Positions 39,358 through 47,684 of a DNA stretch of 64,000 bases are shown here, one piece after another. Location of the stretch: contig CAXXSC010000008.1 of assembly GCA_963668435.2 (NCBI GenBank), positions 310,001 to 374,000 on the forward strand, in the 5' to 3' direction. The DNA is from G963668435 sp963668435. Its GTDB lineage: Bacteria > Latescibacterota > Latescibacteria > Latescibacterales > Latescibacteraceae. The translations under genes and the position numbers were made by a program. The notes under the pieces were generated by a model. That model ran no database searches. It was not told where the DNA came from and saw only the letters and a program-made list of their open reading frames with translations. Each line of letters opens with the position of its first letter. Position 1 is the first letter of the stretch.

Positions 39358-41241
39358 ATGGAATGGAAAATACCGCGTCTGCAGGAAATCTACGAAAAGC
39401 GGAAATGCTCGATCGGTACGGCTATTAAAAAGATCAAGCCCGGCGACAGGATCTATATCGGGACCGGCTGTGCTGAGCCAAACTTTCTCGTAAAAAGCAT
39501 GACACAGTATCCGCAGAATGTTGCCGATACGGAGATATTCCATCTGATATCACTCGATGAGAATCCGCCGTATACAGATCCGAAATACAGTCATATGTTC
39601 CGATTGAATACATTCTTCATCGGAAAAGCTTCTGCCAGAAGAGCAGTCGAGCAGGGAAACGCCGATTATTCGCCGATGTTCCTCTCGGAAATCCCGAAAA
39701 TGATCAAAAGCGGCCGTCTTCACATTAATGTCGCATTGATCCAGGTGACGCCTCCCGACATTTTCGGTAACTGTTCTCTCGGGATGAGCATAGAAACGGT
39801 GAAAGCGGCAGTTGACAAGGCCGACTATGTGATTGCGCAGGTCAATGCCGAAATGCCGAGGACAATGGGCGACAGTTTCGTCAACGTTGAGGATCTCGAC
39901 GCCATCATTGAACATGACGAGCCGGTTTTCGAATATTTCGGCGAGGAAATCGACGAGGTAGCCGAGCGTATCGGGTTCTTTGTGTCCCGCCTTGTGCCTA
40001 ACGGTTCAACAATCCAGGCCGGTATTGGAAAAATCCCCAATGCAGTCCTGAAACATCTCATGGACAAGAAAAACCTCGGCGTTCACACCGAGATGTTCTC
40101 AGACGGTCTTATAGAGCTCTATAAAGCCGGGGTTATCACCAATACACACAAGAGTTTCCATCCCGGCAAAATCATAGCGGCGTTCTGTCTCGGCTGCCGC
40201 AAGCTCTATGATACGATCGACAATAATCCGGTATTCGAGTTCCACCCCACCGACTATGTTTCCGATCCGCGCAACATCTCGAGAAACGATAATATGGTGG
40301 CTATCAACTCGGCGCTGGAACTCGATATCACCGGCCAGGTTTGTGCCGACTCTCTCGGCCACATGTTCTATTCCGGCATCGGCGGACAGGCGGATTTCAT
40401 ACGCGGTTCCGCTCTGGCGAAAAACGGCCGTCCGATAATCGCACTTCCCTCGACGGCCCAAAACGGCGATGTGTCCCGCATCGTTCCCACCCTTTCGCCG
40501 GGAGCCGGCGTTGTCACTACTCGCGGCGATGTCCATTACGTTGTCACGGAGTACGGTATTGCCTATCTCCACGGCAAAACGATACGTCAGCGCGCCCTCG
40601 CTCTCATCAATATCGCACATCCGAAATTCAGGCCCTGGCTTCTCGATGAGGCTAAAAAGCTGAATTATCTCTATCAGGATCAACAGCTTCCTCCCGAGGG
40701 CGGCTCTCTCTACCCGGATGACTACCATTGGACATATCAGCTTCATGACGGTCCCGAAATTAATTTCCGCGTGATCAAATCTATCGATGAGGACAAGATA
40801 CGAAACCTCTTCTACAACCTGCGTGAAGAGGACATCTATTACCGTTTCATGTGCGCGTTGAAAACCCTGCCGCACAGCAAGGCGCAGTCGCTTGTCGTGC
40901 TCGATTACGAGGAGAAATTCGCCATTGCCGGATATGTCGGTGACGAGAGCGACGAGGAATTTATCGGAGTCGCAAGATGGCTTCTGGACCGTGCAACCAA
41001 CATGGCCGAGGTCGCATTCATCGTTCATCCCGACTGGCAGAAAAAAGGTATCGGCGTGTTCATGCTGAAGAAACTTATCGATGTCGCCAAGGAGAAGGGA
41101 ATCAGCGGATTCAACGCCGAGGTCCTTGCCGCCAACAGGAAAATGCTGAATGTTTTCTACAAGAGCGGATTCAACATCCAGAGCCAACTCGACGATGGTG
41201 TTTATTATCTCCAGTTCCGTATCGACGAAACGAATGGATAA
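39358..41241 (+). CDS. Acetyl-CoA hydrolase/4-hydroxybutyrate-type CoA-transferase fused to GNAT acetyltransferase
   Basis: 627 residues. Residues 1-440 are an AbfT-type CoA-transferase: IYIGTGCAEPNFLVKSM, PPDIFGNCSLGMSIE, IQAGIGKIPNAVL, HTEMFSDGLIELYKAG, DSLGHMFYSGIGGQADFIRG, VTEYGIAYLHGK, RALALINIAHPKFR. Residues about 475-625 form a GNAT domain: REEDIYYRFMCALKTLP, EFIGVARWLLD, AEVAFIVHPDWQKKGIG and AEVLAANRKMLNVFYKSGF. It would move CoA between carboxylic acids. GNAT domains of this Pat-like type can acetylate lysines of metabolic enzymes, including Acs. GTGAGGA precedes the ATG. It follows the Buk-Ptb gene by 79 bases. Confidence 0.88.
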   Translation: MEWKIPRLQEIYEKRKCSIGTAIKKIKPGDRIYIGTGCAEPNFLVKSMTQYPQNVADTEIFHLISLDENPPYTDPKYSHMFRLNTFFIGKASARRAVEQGNADYSPMFLSEIPKMIKSGRLHINVALIQVTPPDIFGNCSLGMSIETVKAAVDKADYVIAQVNAEMPRTMGDSFVNVEDLDAIIEHDEPVFEYFGEEIDEVAERIGFFVSRLVPNGSTIQAGIGKIPNAVLKHLMDKKNLGVHTEMFSDGLIELYKAGVITNTHKSFHPGKIIAAFCLGCRKLYDTIDNNPVFEFHPTDYVSDPRNISRNDNMVAINSALELDITGQVCADSLGHMFYSGIGGQADFIRGSALAKNGRPIIALPSTAQNGDVSRIVPTLSPGAGVVTTRGDVHYVVTEYGIAYLHGKTIRQRALALINIAHPKFRPWLLDEAKKLNYLYQDQQLPPEGGSLYPDDYHWTYQLHDGPEINFRVIKSIDEDKIRNLFYNLREEDIYYRFMCALKTLPHSKAQSLVVLDYEEKFAIAGYVGDESDEEFIGVARWLLDRATNMAEVAFIVHPDWQKKGIGVFMLKKLIDVAKEKGISGFNAEVLAANRKMLNVFYKSGFNIQSQLDDGVYYLQFRIDETNG

Positions 41242-41296
41242 TGACCAGTCGTTAAGTCGTCACTCCTCTGCCCAGACAAAATGCCCTGACATAAAA

Positions 41297-41331
41297 AACA
41301 ACCATACCGGAAACGGCATGGCTGTTTTTTT
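41297..41331. terminator. Bidirectional rho-independent terminator
   Basis: A 13-position stem (41297-41309 with 41314-41326) is fully paired with G-U on the minus-strand RNA and followed by T runs on both strands. It serves the convergent CoA-transferase and ccsA genes. Confidence 0.7.
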
Positions 41332-41357
41332 ATCAAATTTCAGAGCTAATACAGCGA

Positions 41358-42185
41358 TCAGGAATATGAGTGAAGTCCGGCCAGGAGATAGTTAACGCCA
41401 AACAGTGTGAACAGTGTCGCCAAGAAACCGATCATTGAAATCCACGCCGCGACAGTGCCTTTCCACCCGTACATGATACGGGCATGAAGATAGAGAGCAT
41501 AGACAATCCATGTAATGAGCGCCCAGGTCTCTTTCGGATCCCAGGACCAGTAATCACCCCATGCGTATTTTGCCCATATTGCACCAAAAATCAGGGCTCC
41601 GAGAGTGAATATGGGGAATCCTACAGCAACGGCCCTGTAACTGATGGTATCCAATGACTGAAGTGACGGGAAAGTTCTTGCTACAAAACCATTCTCACTT
41701 GCCCGCTTCCGGATCAGGTACATAACACTGGCGCCGAAAGCGATGGCAAACCCGGCCTCACCAATAAAAGCGAGCAGCACATGCCAGACAAGCCACTGGC
41801 TCTGAAGGGCCGGTATCAGTGGTTTGATATCCTTGGGAGTCGTTGGCAGAGATGTAAACATCATAAGCAGAAAAACAACCGGCAAAACAAAAGCACCGTA
41901 ACTGCGATTCTTCGTCTTATGTTCGAGGACAAGATAGAACACAACAATCGAACAACTGAAAAAATTCAGCGATTCATACATGTTGGTCACCGGCATGAAA
42001 CGGGCATTCACAGAACGAATGACAAGTCCTGCCACCTGCATCGCCAAACCGGCTACCAGGAATACTTTTCCGAGAGTAGCAGCCTTTCCTCGCTCTTTCC
42101 AGAAACTCATGAGATATATGAGCATCGCCGCAAGATAGCAGATGAAAGTATAGTTGAAAAGTGTGACATCGAGAGTATTATCCAT
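41358..42185 (-). CDS. ccsA: Cytochrome c biogenesis protein CcsA/CcsB (system II)
   Basis: 275 residues with about eight membrane helices. The WWD haem-handling motif is clear: WGDYWSWDPKETWALITW. Conserved periplasmic histidines are present in the WHVLLAFIGEAGFA region and in YLHARIMYGWKG. With ResB it exports haem and attaches it to CxxCH motifs of c-type cytochromes outside the inner membrane. It lies 56 bases after resB, same strand, with an AAGGAG SD. No cytochrome gene or thioredoxin-like ResA is adjacent. Confidence 0.92.
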   Translation of the reverse strand: MDNTLDVTLFNYTFICYLAAMLIYLMSFWKERGKAATLGKVFLVAGLAMQVAGLVIRSVNARFMPVTNMYESLNFFSCSIVVFYLVLEHKTKNRSYGAFVLPVVFLLMMFTSLPTTPKDIKPLIPALQSQWLVWHVLLAFIGEAGFAIAFGASVMYLIRKRASENGFVARTFPSLQSLDTISYRAVAVGFPIFTLGALIFGAIWAKYAWGDYWSWDPKETWALITWIVYALYLHARIMYGWKGTVAAWISMIGFLATLFTLFGVNYLLAGLHSYS

Positions 42186-42241
42186 ATATGGCTCCTTGAT
42201 GCATTACTGATGCCGGAATCAGCGCGCTGTCCGGTCTATTA

Positions 42242-43639
42242 CTATATTTTTTTCAGCGTTTCCCTTACAAATTCATCCAGGCTGCCGCTGTCTCCTTTTG
42301 CTGTCCCGCCGATAATGACATCATTGCCCTGCTGTATGGCCCAGATACGTCGCGGCCTGAGGTAGAATGAAAGGAACAGCCCTGCAGTCATAAGAAAAGC
42401 TCCAACCCACATGAGAGGTATTCCCCTGTCATGGACAACGCCGAGTACTGTATAATATCGCTCTTCCGTAGCAGGAGTCTCACTGCCAGCCTCCATACTC
42501 AGCTCAGCCATATCGAAAACAAGTGGAATATCCTCGTGTGCAGGCATATTCATGCCTGGAAAACTCTTGAACGCAAAGACATTCCATTTTGCAACCCCGC
42601 CTGAAAGCACATCCAGCTTGATACCCTGCTGTCCCTGCTCTCCACGGAAATTACGGTGGATTTCCGCCAAGCGCACAGAAAGGCTGTCACCGAATCCCGG
42701 TATGGCAAGCGTTTCGCCGGCGGTCATGCTTTTCTCAACCAGCGGCGGCATTGTTGAAGGTGCGCCTTTCGGCCTGACCTGAACCAGAACAGTATCGCTT
42801 GCGCTTGAGACAGGCATGGCATTCCCCGCCCTGCCGAAACTCGACTGGTAGACTGTCAGGTGATTGAGCATGAGCGGTTTGTTGACCCGGATGTCTTTTG
42901 TGAAACTTGCAACATCGGGTAGGCTGACCGTGACTTTGCTCAGATAATCTTTCGGCCTGTTCTCGAATTCCTCGTAATAGCTGACTGAAAAATCATCGAG
43001 CTTGATATCAAAACCCAGCGGAATTGATTCGTTATCAGAAATCCATGCGACATCAGTCGACTCGCCCTCGTAAAGCTGTATATAGGCGCGAACACCGCTG
43101 AGAAGGCTGACAACACCGCCAAGAAGCATCAGAACAAGGCTGACATGGACAGTTGTCGCACCAAGGTATCCGAGACGGCCTTTTTGACCGAACAGGTGTT
43201 TTTCACCAACTTTTCGTAGCTTAAAGCCTGCTTTTGAGAAAGCGTCGTTTACAGTATCGAGGGTTGCCCCCTTTGCAGTGGCTTTTACCGGCTTTGCGGT
43301 AATTACACGTTCGTCAGGTGTCATATCCGGCGAAAACGCTCTTTTCAATGTCGAGGGGAATTTAGCCAGTGAGCAAAACAGAAGATTGACACCGACAAGG
43401 CAGAGCAGGCCGATAAAAAGCGGTGAACGGTAAGTAATATCAAAACGAAAGATATTGATGAGCAGTAGGATCGGACCGCTGAAATGCTCACGGTAGAATT
43501 CCTGAGATTCGCTCTGGGGAAGCACAGTCCCGACAATTGAAACGACAGCAACAGCGATAAGAAGCACCAGTCCGAACTGAAGAGACCCAAGTGTCTTTAT
43601 CAGATTGGCGTCGGGGGCCTGTTTTGTATCATTTGACAT
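42242..43639 (-). CDS. resB: ResB-like cytochrome c biogenesis protein (system II)
   Basis: 465 residues. Three N-terminal membrane helices (LGSLQFGLVLLIAVAVVSIV; SPLFIGLLCLVGVNLLFCSL; TTVHVSLVLMLLGGVVSLL), a large periplasmic domain with GFDIKLDDFSVSYYEEF and a last helix (LMWVGAFLMTAGLFLSFYL), the standard ResB/Ccs1 topology. Its LGATTVHVSLVLML segment carries the conserved histidine of this family. It forms the haem-export and ligation complex with CcsA. First gene of a two-gene unit with AGGATATTTTGT before the ATG. Confidence 0.9.
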   Translation of the reverse strand: MSNDTKQAPDANLIKTLGSLQFGLVLLIAVAVVSIVGTVLPQSESQEFYREHFSGPILLLINIFRFDITYRSPLFIGLLCLVGVNLLFCSLAKFPSTLKRAFSPDMTPDERVITAKPVKATAKGATLDTVNDAFSKAGFKLRKVGEKHLFGQKGRLGYLGATTVHVSLVLMLLGGVVSLLSGVRAYIQLYEGESTDVAWISDNESIPLGFDIKLDDFSVSYYEEFENRPKDYLSKVTVSLPDVASFTKDIRVNKPLMLNHLTVYQSSFGRAGNAMPVSSASDTVLVQVRPKGAPSTMPPLVEKSMTAGETLAIPGFGDSLSVRLAEIHRNFRGEQGQQGIKLDVLSGGVAKWNVFAFKSFPGMNMPAHEDIPLVFDMAELSMEAGSETPATEERYYTVLGVVHDRGIPLMWVGAFLMTAGLFLSFYLRPRRIWAIQQGNDVIIGGTAKGDSGSLDEFVRETLKKI

Positions 43640-43822
43640 ACAAAATATCCTGTGAAATGGTGTTGGTAAAAATACGAAAAAATGTCACCTGTCTCAACGC
43701 TTTTTCTCGGAACAAAAGGATATCAATAGGTATAACGTTATGTCTGGCCATGAGGTATAGCCATCCACAGCACCAATCAACAACCTCAAAAATATCCAAA
43801 CAGGATAAGACAGCATTTCCTG

Positions 43823-44806
43823 TCAGGAATCCTTCGCTCCAGAAATATAACTTGTCACGAGATCATCATTGAGAATACGCCTTACAGACGAACGGAACAA
43901 GCGGCGTGTCACGGTATTGCTTAACAGTTCATCTTTCAGCGATGTCAGCGGCAGTGAAAGGCCGAATATCGACTCGAGCTGTTCTGCGGTGGCAGCGAGC
44001 TGTTCGTCAGTCAGGTCGTCGCCTTTCATCCCGAAAAGAATATTAGCGTCACTGTGACGGAAATATCTGACCGTAGGAAAAGCCTCCACAAATGTCGCCG
44101 CCTTCCGGGAAAAAAGCGGATCACTCTTGAGAATATTGACCGCTACGACACCGCCATCGTTCAATCTATCAATGCAGGCCAGGTAAAACTCAAGTGTCGA
44201 GAGCACATCCGGCTGATGGCCAGCACCAGTGAAACAATCGATATAAATACAATCATAATGACAGGAATCAGCCACTGTTTCTATATACTCACGGGCATCC
44301 TGAAGTATTATTTTTATTCGTTCGGACGGTCGCATGGCAAAATATTCTGCGGAAATGTCAATTACATCAGCATCGATTTCAACACAATCGAGCTCGAGCG
44401 CCCGATACCAGTAATGAAGGTACATCGCGAGTCGACCGCCGCCGAAACCGAGAACACAAATCTTAGCCGGATCGGGTTTCCAGAGTAGCGACAGAAGCAT
44501 GGCACGTGTATAGAGAGCAACGAGTTCGAATGGCCGTTCGATATCCATCCTCGACATGTAGCCGCTCTTTTTCGGTGCTTTTGACGACCTTCCGGCATCG
44601 ACAAAATAGAGACGCACCTGGCCGTCCCGCTTCTCGACAACCGCAGTCTGGAATTTCGTTCGGCACTGACGAATGATACCGTTGGGCATAGCATCGACAA
44701 TTTTGAGAGAATCCCTGACAGCAGTCTCCTCAGCTCTTCGAAAATCCTCTGTCGATATTGATATGCTCATAATAACGCGTATATCCATTACAGGATTCAT
44801 TTTCAT
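43823..44806 (-). CDS. Spermidine synthase-like AdoMet-fold protein
   Basis: About 327 residues. Rossmann AdoMet-type motifs: ICVLGFGGGRLAMYLHYWY, LDCVEIDADVIDISAEYF, RIKIILQDAREYIE and CHYDCIYIDCFTGAGHQP. This is the SpeE-like layout, but the catalytic aspartate-rich DSTDP-type loop of true spermidine synthases reads DCFTGAG. The protein may therefore be a methyltransferase-like relative. No membrane helices. The start is uncertain: ATG 44806, 44800, 44788 and 44770 are in frame and none has a strong SD; I chose 44806, which leaves 20 bases after the barrel gene. Last gene of the rhamnose-associated run. Confidence 0.7.
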   Translation of the reverse strand: MKMNPVMDIRVIMSISISTEDFRRAEETAVRDSLKIVDAMPNGIIRQCRTKFQTAVVEKRDGQVRLYFVDAGRSSKAPKKSGYMSRMDIERPFELVALYTRAMLLSLLWKPDPAKICVLGFGGGRLAMYLHYWYRALELDCVEIDADVIDISAEYFAMRPSERIKIILQDAREYIETVADSCHYDCIYIDCFTGAGHQPDVLSTLEFYLACIDRLNDGGVVAVNILKSDPLFSRKAATFVEAFPTVRYFRHSDANILFGMKGDDLTDEQLAATAEQLESIFGLSLPLTSLKDELLSNTVTRRLFRSSVRRILNDDLVTSYISGAKDS

Positions 44807-44826
44807 CAAGTGACACTTAAAAGCAG

Positions 44827-45891
44827 CTAAAAAGCCTCCGAAAATGTCACATAAACACCGACCGCATCGCTGGCTTTCGCATAATCGAGCCGAATAGCCT
44901 GATGTTCCTTCTGATTGAAGAAGAAGCGCAGGCCGGCACCGGCAGCACTGTGCCATTTCCCCTCAAAGAGCTCATCAGCATGGGGTGCGACACGGCCTGT
45001 CGATGCAAAGACGGCGGCACCGACAAAACGCCAGACAGGAAAACGGAAATCCTGTTGTAGCAGAATAGCACTCCTGTCTTTGAAACGGTCGTATTCATAG
45101 CCCCTGAGACGGTCGTTGCCGCCGATATCCGCCATGAAATAAAACGGAACATCTCCACGGCTGTCTTTCATAAAAAACATAGAGGCGCTGACTAATTTGC
45201 CAACCGGCATAAAGAAATAACGGGCATCGAGTTGAATGCTGTTGAACGAGCTGCCATAATCCTGATAGACACTGCCGTCGACTGTCATCTGGACGAAACT
45301 CCCAGTTTCAGTCGCAAAAAGGTTGTCGCGGGTGTCCCTGTTGAAAGACAGCCCCAAAACCATATCCATTCTCCCGGAAAGCCACGGCATGGGGATAAAG
45401 AGGCCATTGTCGCCGGCCTTGTATTTCTGAAGGGTCTGATTCCTAAACATGATTTTCGGCTTGATTCTGAAAGCTTCCAGCAGACGGCGCTCGAACATGA
45501 GTTCCAGAGAAAACATTTCCGGGGTATACGTCGCAGGATCGTCATTATCAGCCAAATTGCCCATACGAAAAAGGCTGGTCGGGAACTTGCGATAATTCCC
45601 CTTTACCTGGATGCGGCTGCGATTGTCTATAAAAAAATGATCCAGGTTCAAGGCTGCTTCAGTCTGGTGCTTTTCCGTATAGACAAAAAATGCCTGCGCG
45701 TTGGAGGTTCGTTCCCGCTCGGGATTGTATGAATACAATCCTGCGGCTCCCGCGCCGAATCCGGTGTCTGTCGTGTACATCATGACCGGCAGAACCATGA
45801 TATCGCTTTCGAGCTTCTCTCCCTCTTCTGCGAAAACGTTTCCCGCAATAATAAAGCAGAGAGAAAGCACAATACTGCTGAATATCTTCAT
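44827..45891 (-). CDS. Outer-membrane Omp85-type beta-barrel (bacterial surface antigen domain)
   Basis: 354 residues with a signal peptide (FSSIVLSLCFIIAGNVFA). The whole mature protein is a BamA/TamA-like 16-strand barrel without POTRA domains: PVMMYTTDTGFGAGAAGLYS, FNRDTRDNLFATETGSFVQM, GGNDRLRGYEYDRFKD (the conserved VRGY/F loop) and the C-terminal VYVTFSEAF ending in Phe. POTRA-less Omp85 barrels exist in many Gram-negatives with unknown roles. It follows rhaM by 22 bases, suggesting co-transcription with the rhamnose genes; a role in oligosaccharide passage is conceivable but unproven. Confidence 0.82.
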   Translation of the reverse strand: MKIFSSIVLSLCFIIAGNVFAEEGEKLESDIMVLPVMMYTTDTGFGAGAAGLYSYNPERERTSNAQAFFVYTEKHQTEAALNLDHFFIDNRSRIQVKGNYRKFPTSLFRMGNLADNDDPATYTPEMFSLELMFERRLLEAFRIKPKIMFRNQTLQKYKAGDNGLFIPMPWLSGRMDMVLGLSFNRDTRDNLFATETGSFVQMTVDGSVYQDYGSSFNSIQLDARYFFMPVGKLVSASMFFMKDSRGDVPFYFMADIGGNDRLRGYEYDRFKDRSAILLQQDFRFPVWRFVGAAVFASTGRVAPHADELFEGKWHSAAGAGLRFFFNQKEHQAIRLDYAKASDAVGVYVTFSEAF

Positions 45892-45913
45892 AAAGCTGAC
45901 TTTCGATTACCTG

Positions 45914-46228
45914 TCAATCCATATGGAAAACTTCCCGGAGCGGCATACAAACCGGGGAATTGTCAGGATTGGTATCCATGATATCTGCCATATAGGCCCA
46001 CCATTTTTTAACAATCTCCGTGCCCGGCAGATCATCCGAACTGTTATCATCGATGAGCTTCTGTACGGCAAAAAGTGTCAGGGTTTCGCTGTCGAGAAAG
46101 ATCGAATAATCTGAAACACCTGCATCTGCGAGCTGTTTCGAAAGTTCCGGCCAAATCTCGTCATGACGGCGTTTGTACTCATCCTCGAAACCGGGTTTCA
46201 GTTTCATGGTAAACGCATTTCTAATCAT
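45914..46228 (-). CDS. rhaM: L-rhamnose mutarotase
   Basis: 104 residues, exactly the usual RhaM length. Dimeric alpha/beta-barrel pattern: NAFTMKLKPGFEDEYKRRHD (with catalytic-type His), EIWPELSKQLADAGVSDYSI, and the late KKWWAYMADIM. RhaM interconverts alpha- and beta-L-rhamnose, feeding the isomerase. ATG 46228 follows AGGAGTAAGAAGACC; the longer frame to 46279 lacks an SD and the extra residues do not match the family. It sits 71 bases after the isomerase gene. Confidence 0.9.
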   Translation of the reverse strand: MIRNAFTMKLKPGFEDEYKRRHDEIWPELSKQLADAGVSDYSIFLDSETLTLFAVQKLIDDNSSDDLPGTEIVKKWWAYMADIMDTNPDNSPVCMPLREVFHMD

Positions 46229-46299
46229 GGTCTTCTTACTCCTGATCGGCAAAAATGTTGCAATAACATCGAAAGTCAATGTAATAACAAGCTGTTATA

Positions 46300-47553
46300 T
46301 CAGCTGCGTTTTTTCGCGATCTCGTCCTCATAGCCACTCTCGTAGTAGGCTGCCAGAGGTTCGGGATGCAGTCCCTGACGGACATAGGACTCCATGAGAA
46401 TTGGCATGGGATCGGCATGGAGCAAGGCCTCTTCGAACGCAACATTAGCGGCAATAAGATCACCCTTATCCTGGGCCGCGGTGAGCGCATCACTATTGAC
46501 AAGAGCGGCTTTTGCGATTGAGCGCTTGAGAGCGTCCACTGATTTCATGACAAAGGGGATACGTTTCTCTGTTCGCGCCATCAGATCAAGGGCATAAGCC
46601 CAATTCTTCGAGGAATCACTGTTGAAGAGGACATCGCCCTGAATCAGTTCGTAAAATATCATGGCCATCGGATAATCGGCCTGAACCGCGTGGTCATCAT
46701 CCGCCGCATAACGCGTATTGAAATGGAATCCGCCACGGACTCCGAAACTGATTAGCGTGCCGACAATTTGTTCGATATTGCTGCTGTGGTGGTGATGTCC
46801 CATATCGACCAGAACGCCGCCCTTATCACCGAAAAGACGCGAAAGTTCACGAGCCGTCCCCCAATCGGGTACAGTAGTGCTGTAGGTACCCGGCTCGAAT
46901 ACCTTGTACTCTACCAGCACCTGTGAAAGACCGTCTTTTGTCTTGTCAGACGTCTTTTCCCAGAAAGAAATGAGAGCGTCGCGAACAAGCTCGATTTTTT
47001 CCTGAAGGTAGCGCTGGCCGGGATAATTCGTGCCGTCGGGAAGCCACAGGGTAACAAGGCCGCCCGCAAGTTCAGCCGCTATTTCAGCACTGAGCCTTGT
47101 CTGCTCGATATAGCGTTCTCTTGTCGTCTTATCTGCCGCGGAAAGGCTGCCGTTTTCAGAACCGGCGAGAAAATATGTCGGGCTGATCGAACCGATGGAA
47201 AGACCGTGAGCGGCAAGCTCTTCTTTGACCTTGCGGGCTGTCTCCATATCCCCGACAACACCGTCCTTGGACATGAACCAGAGAAGGTGCTGTCCAACAA
47301 ACGGCGTGGCATTTGTAAGCTTGTTGATGAATCCGATATCCTCGGCGATCTCTTCCGTATTACGCGCGGCACTGGCAAGGCCACCACCCTCGAAACGTCC
47401 GCCGCCGCCGAAACCATCCCACACCAGCCAGCCGGGAACCTCAACCTGGAACCGTGTTGTATAGTCGATAGAACGCTCGACAGCATCTTCGCCGAAACGG
47501 GCCTTGAGACTTTCGAGCCCCGCGCTCCTTATCTTGTCATAATCGCATGCCAT
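46300..47553 (-). CDS. rhaI: L-rhamnose isomerase, RhaI (Pseudomonas-type)
   Basis: 417 residues, a TIM-barrel isomerase. Segments LVWDGFGGGGRFEGGG, GLVTLWLPDGTNYPGQ, VLVEYKVFEPGTYSTTVPDW, VLVDMGHHHHSSNIEQIV and GGFHFNTRYAADDDHAV match the RhaI group (about 430 residues in Pseudomonas stutzeri) and not enterobacterial RhaA. Metal ligands lie in the Glu of EYKVFEPG and the Asp/His clusters. It converts L-rhamnose to L-rhamnulose. A GGGAGAG SD precedes the start. The rhaM, kinase and rhamnosidase neighbours confirm the pathway. Confidence 0.9.
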   Translation of the reverse strand: MACDYDKIRSAGLESLKARFGEDAVERSIDYTTRFQVEVPGWLVWDGFGGGGRFEGGGLASAARNTEEIAEDIGFINKLTNATPFVGQHLLWFMSKDGVVGDMETARKVKEELAAHGLSIGSISPTYFLAGSENGSLSAADKTTRERYIEQTRLSAEIAAELAGGLVTLWLPDGTNYPGQRYLQEKIELVRDALISFWEKTSDKTKDGLSQVLVEYKVFEPGTYSTTVPDWGTARELSRLFGDKGGVLVDMGHHHHSSNIEQIVGTLISFGVRGGFHFNTRYAADDDHAVQADYPMAMIFYELIQGDVLFNSDSSKNWAYALDLMARTEKRIPFVMKSVDALKRSIAKAALVNSDALTAAQDKGDLIAANVAFEEALLHADPMPILMESYVRQGLHPEPLAAYYESGYEDEIAKKRS

Positions 47554-47602
47554 GATTCTCTCCCGTGTAAAGTAGTATGTAATTTAAACCCATATTTTGC
47601 AA

Positions 47603-47644
47603 ACAGACGGGGGTGTCCCTTGATAAGAACATATCCCCGTCTGT
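47603..47644 (-). other. Hairpin between kinase and rhamnose isomerase genes
   Basis: An 11-position stem (47603-47613 with 47634-47644) encloses a 20-base loop inside the operon, 31 bases upstream of the isomerase SD side. Only a weak T-run follows on the minus strand, so attenuation or mRNA stabilisation is more likely than full termination. Confidence 0.5.
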
Positions 47645-47684
47645 AAATATATGATATCTATGATCGCAGTGAAAGGAATTACCG

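Noticed and set aside
40099..41187. 362-codon minus-strand frame inside the CoA-transferase-GNAT gene
   Set aside because: A shadow of a gene with clear motifs on the other strand; no SD or family.
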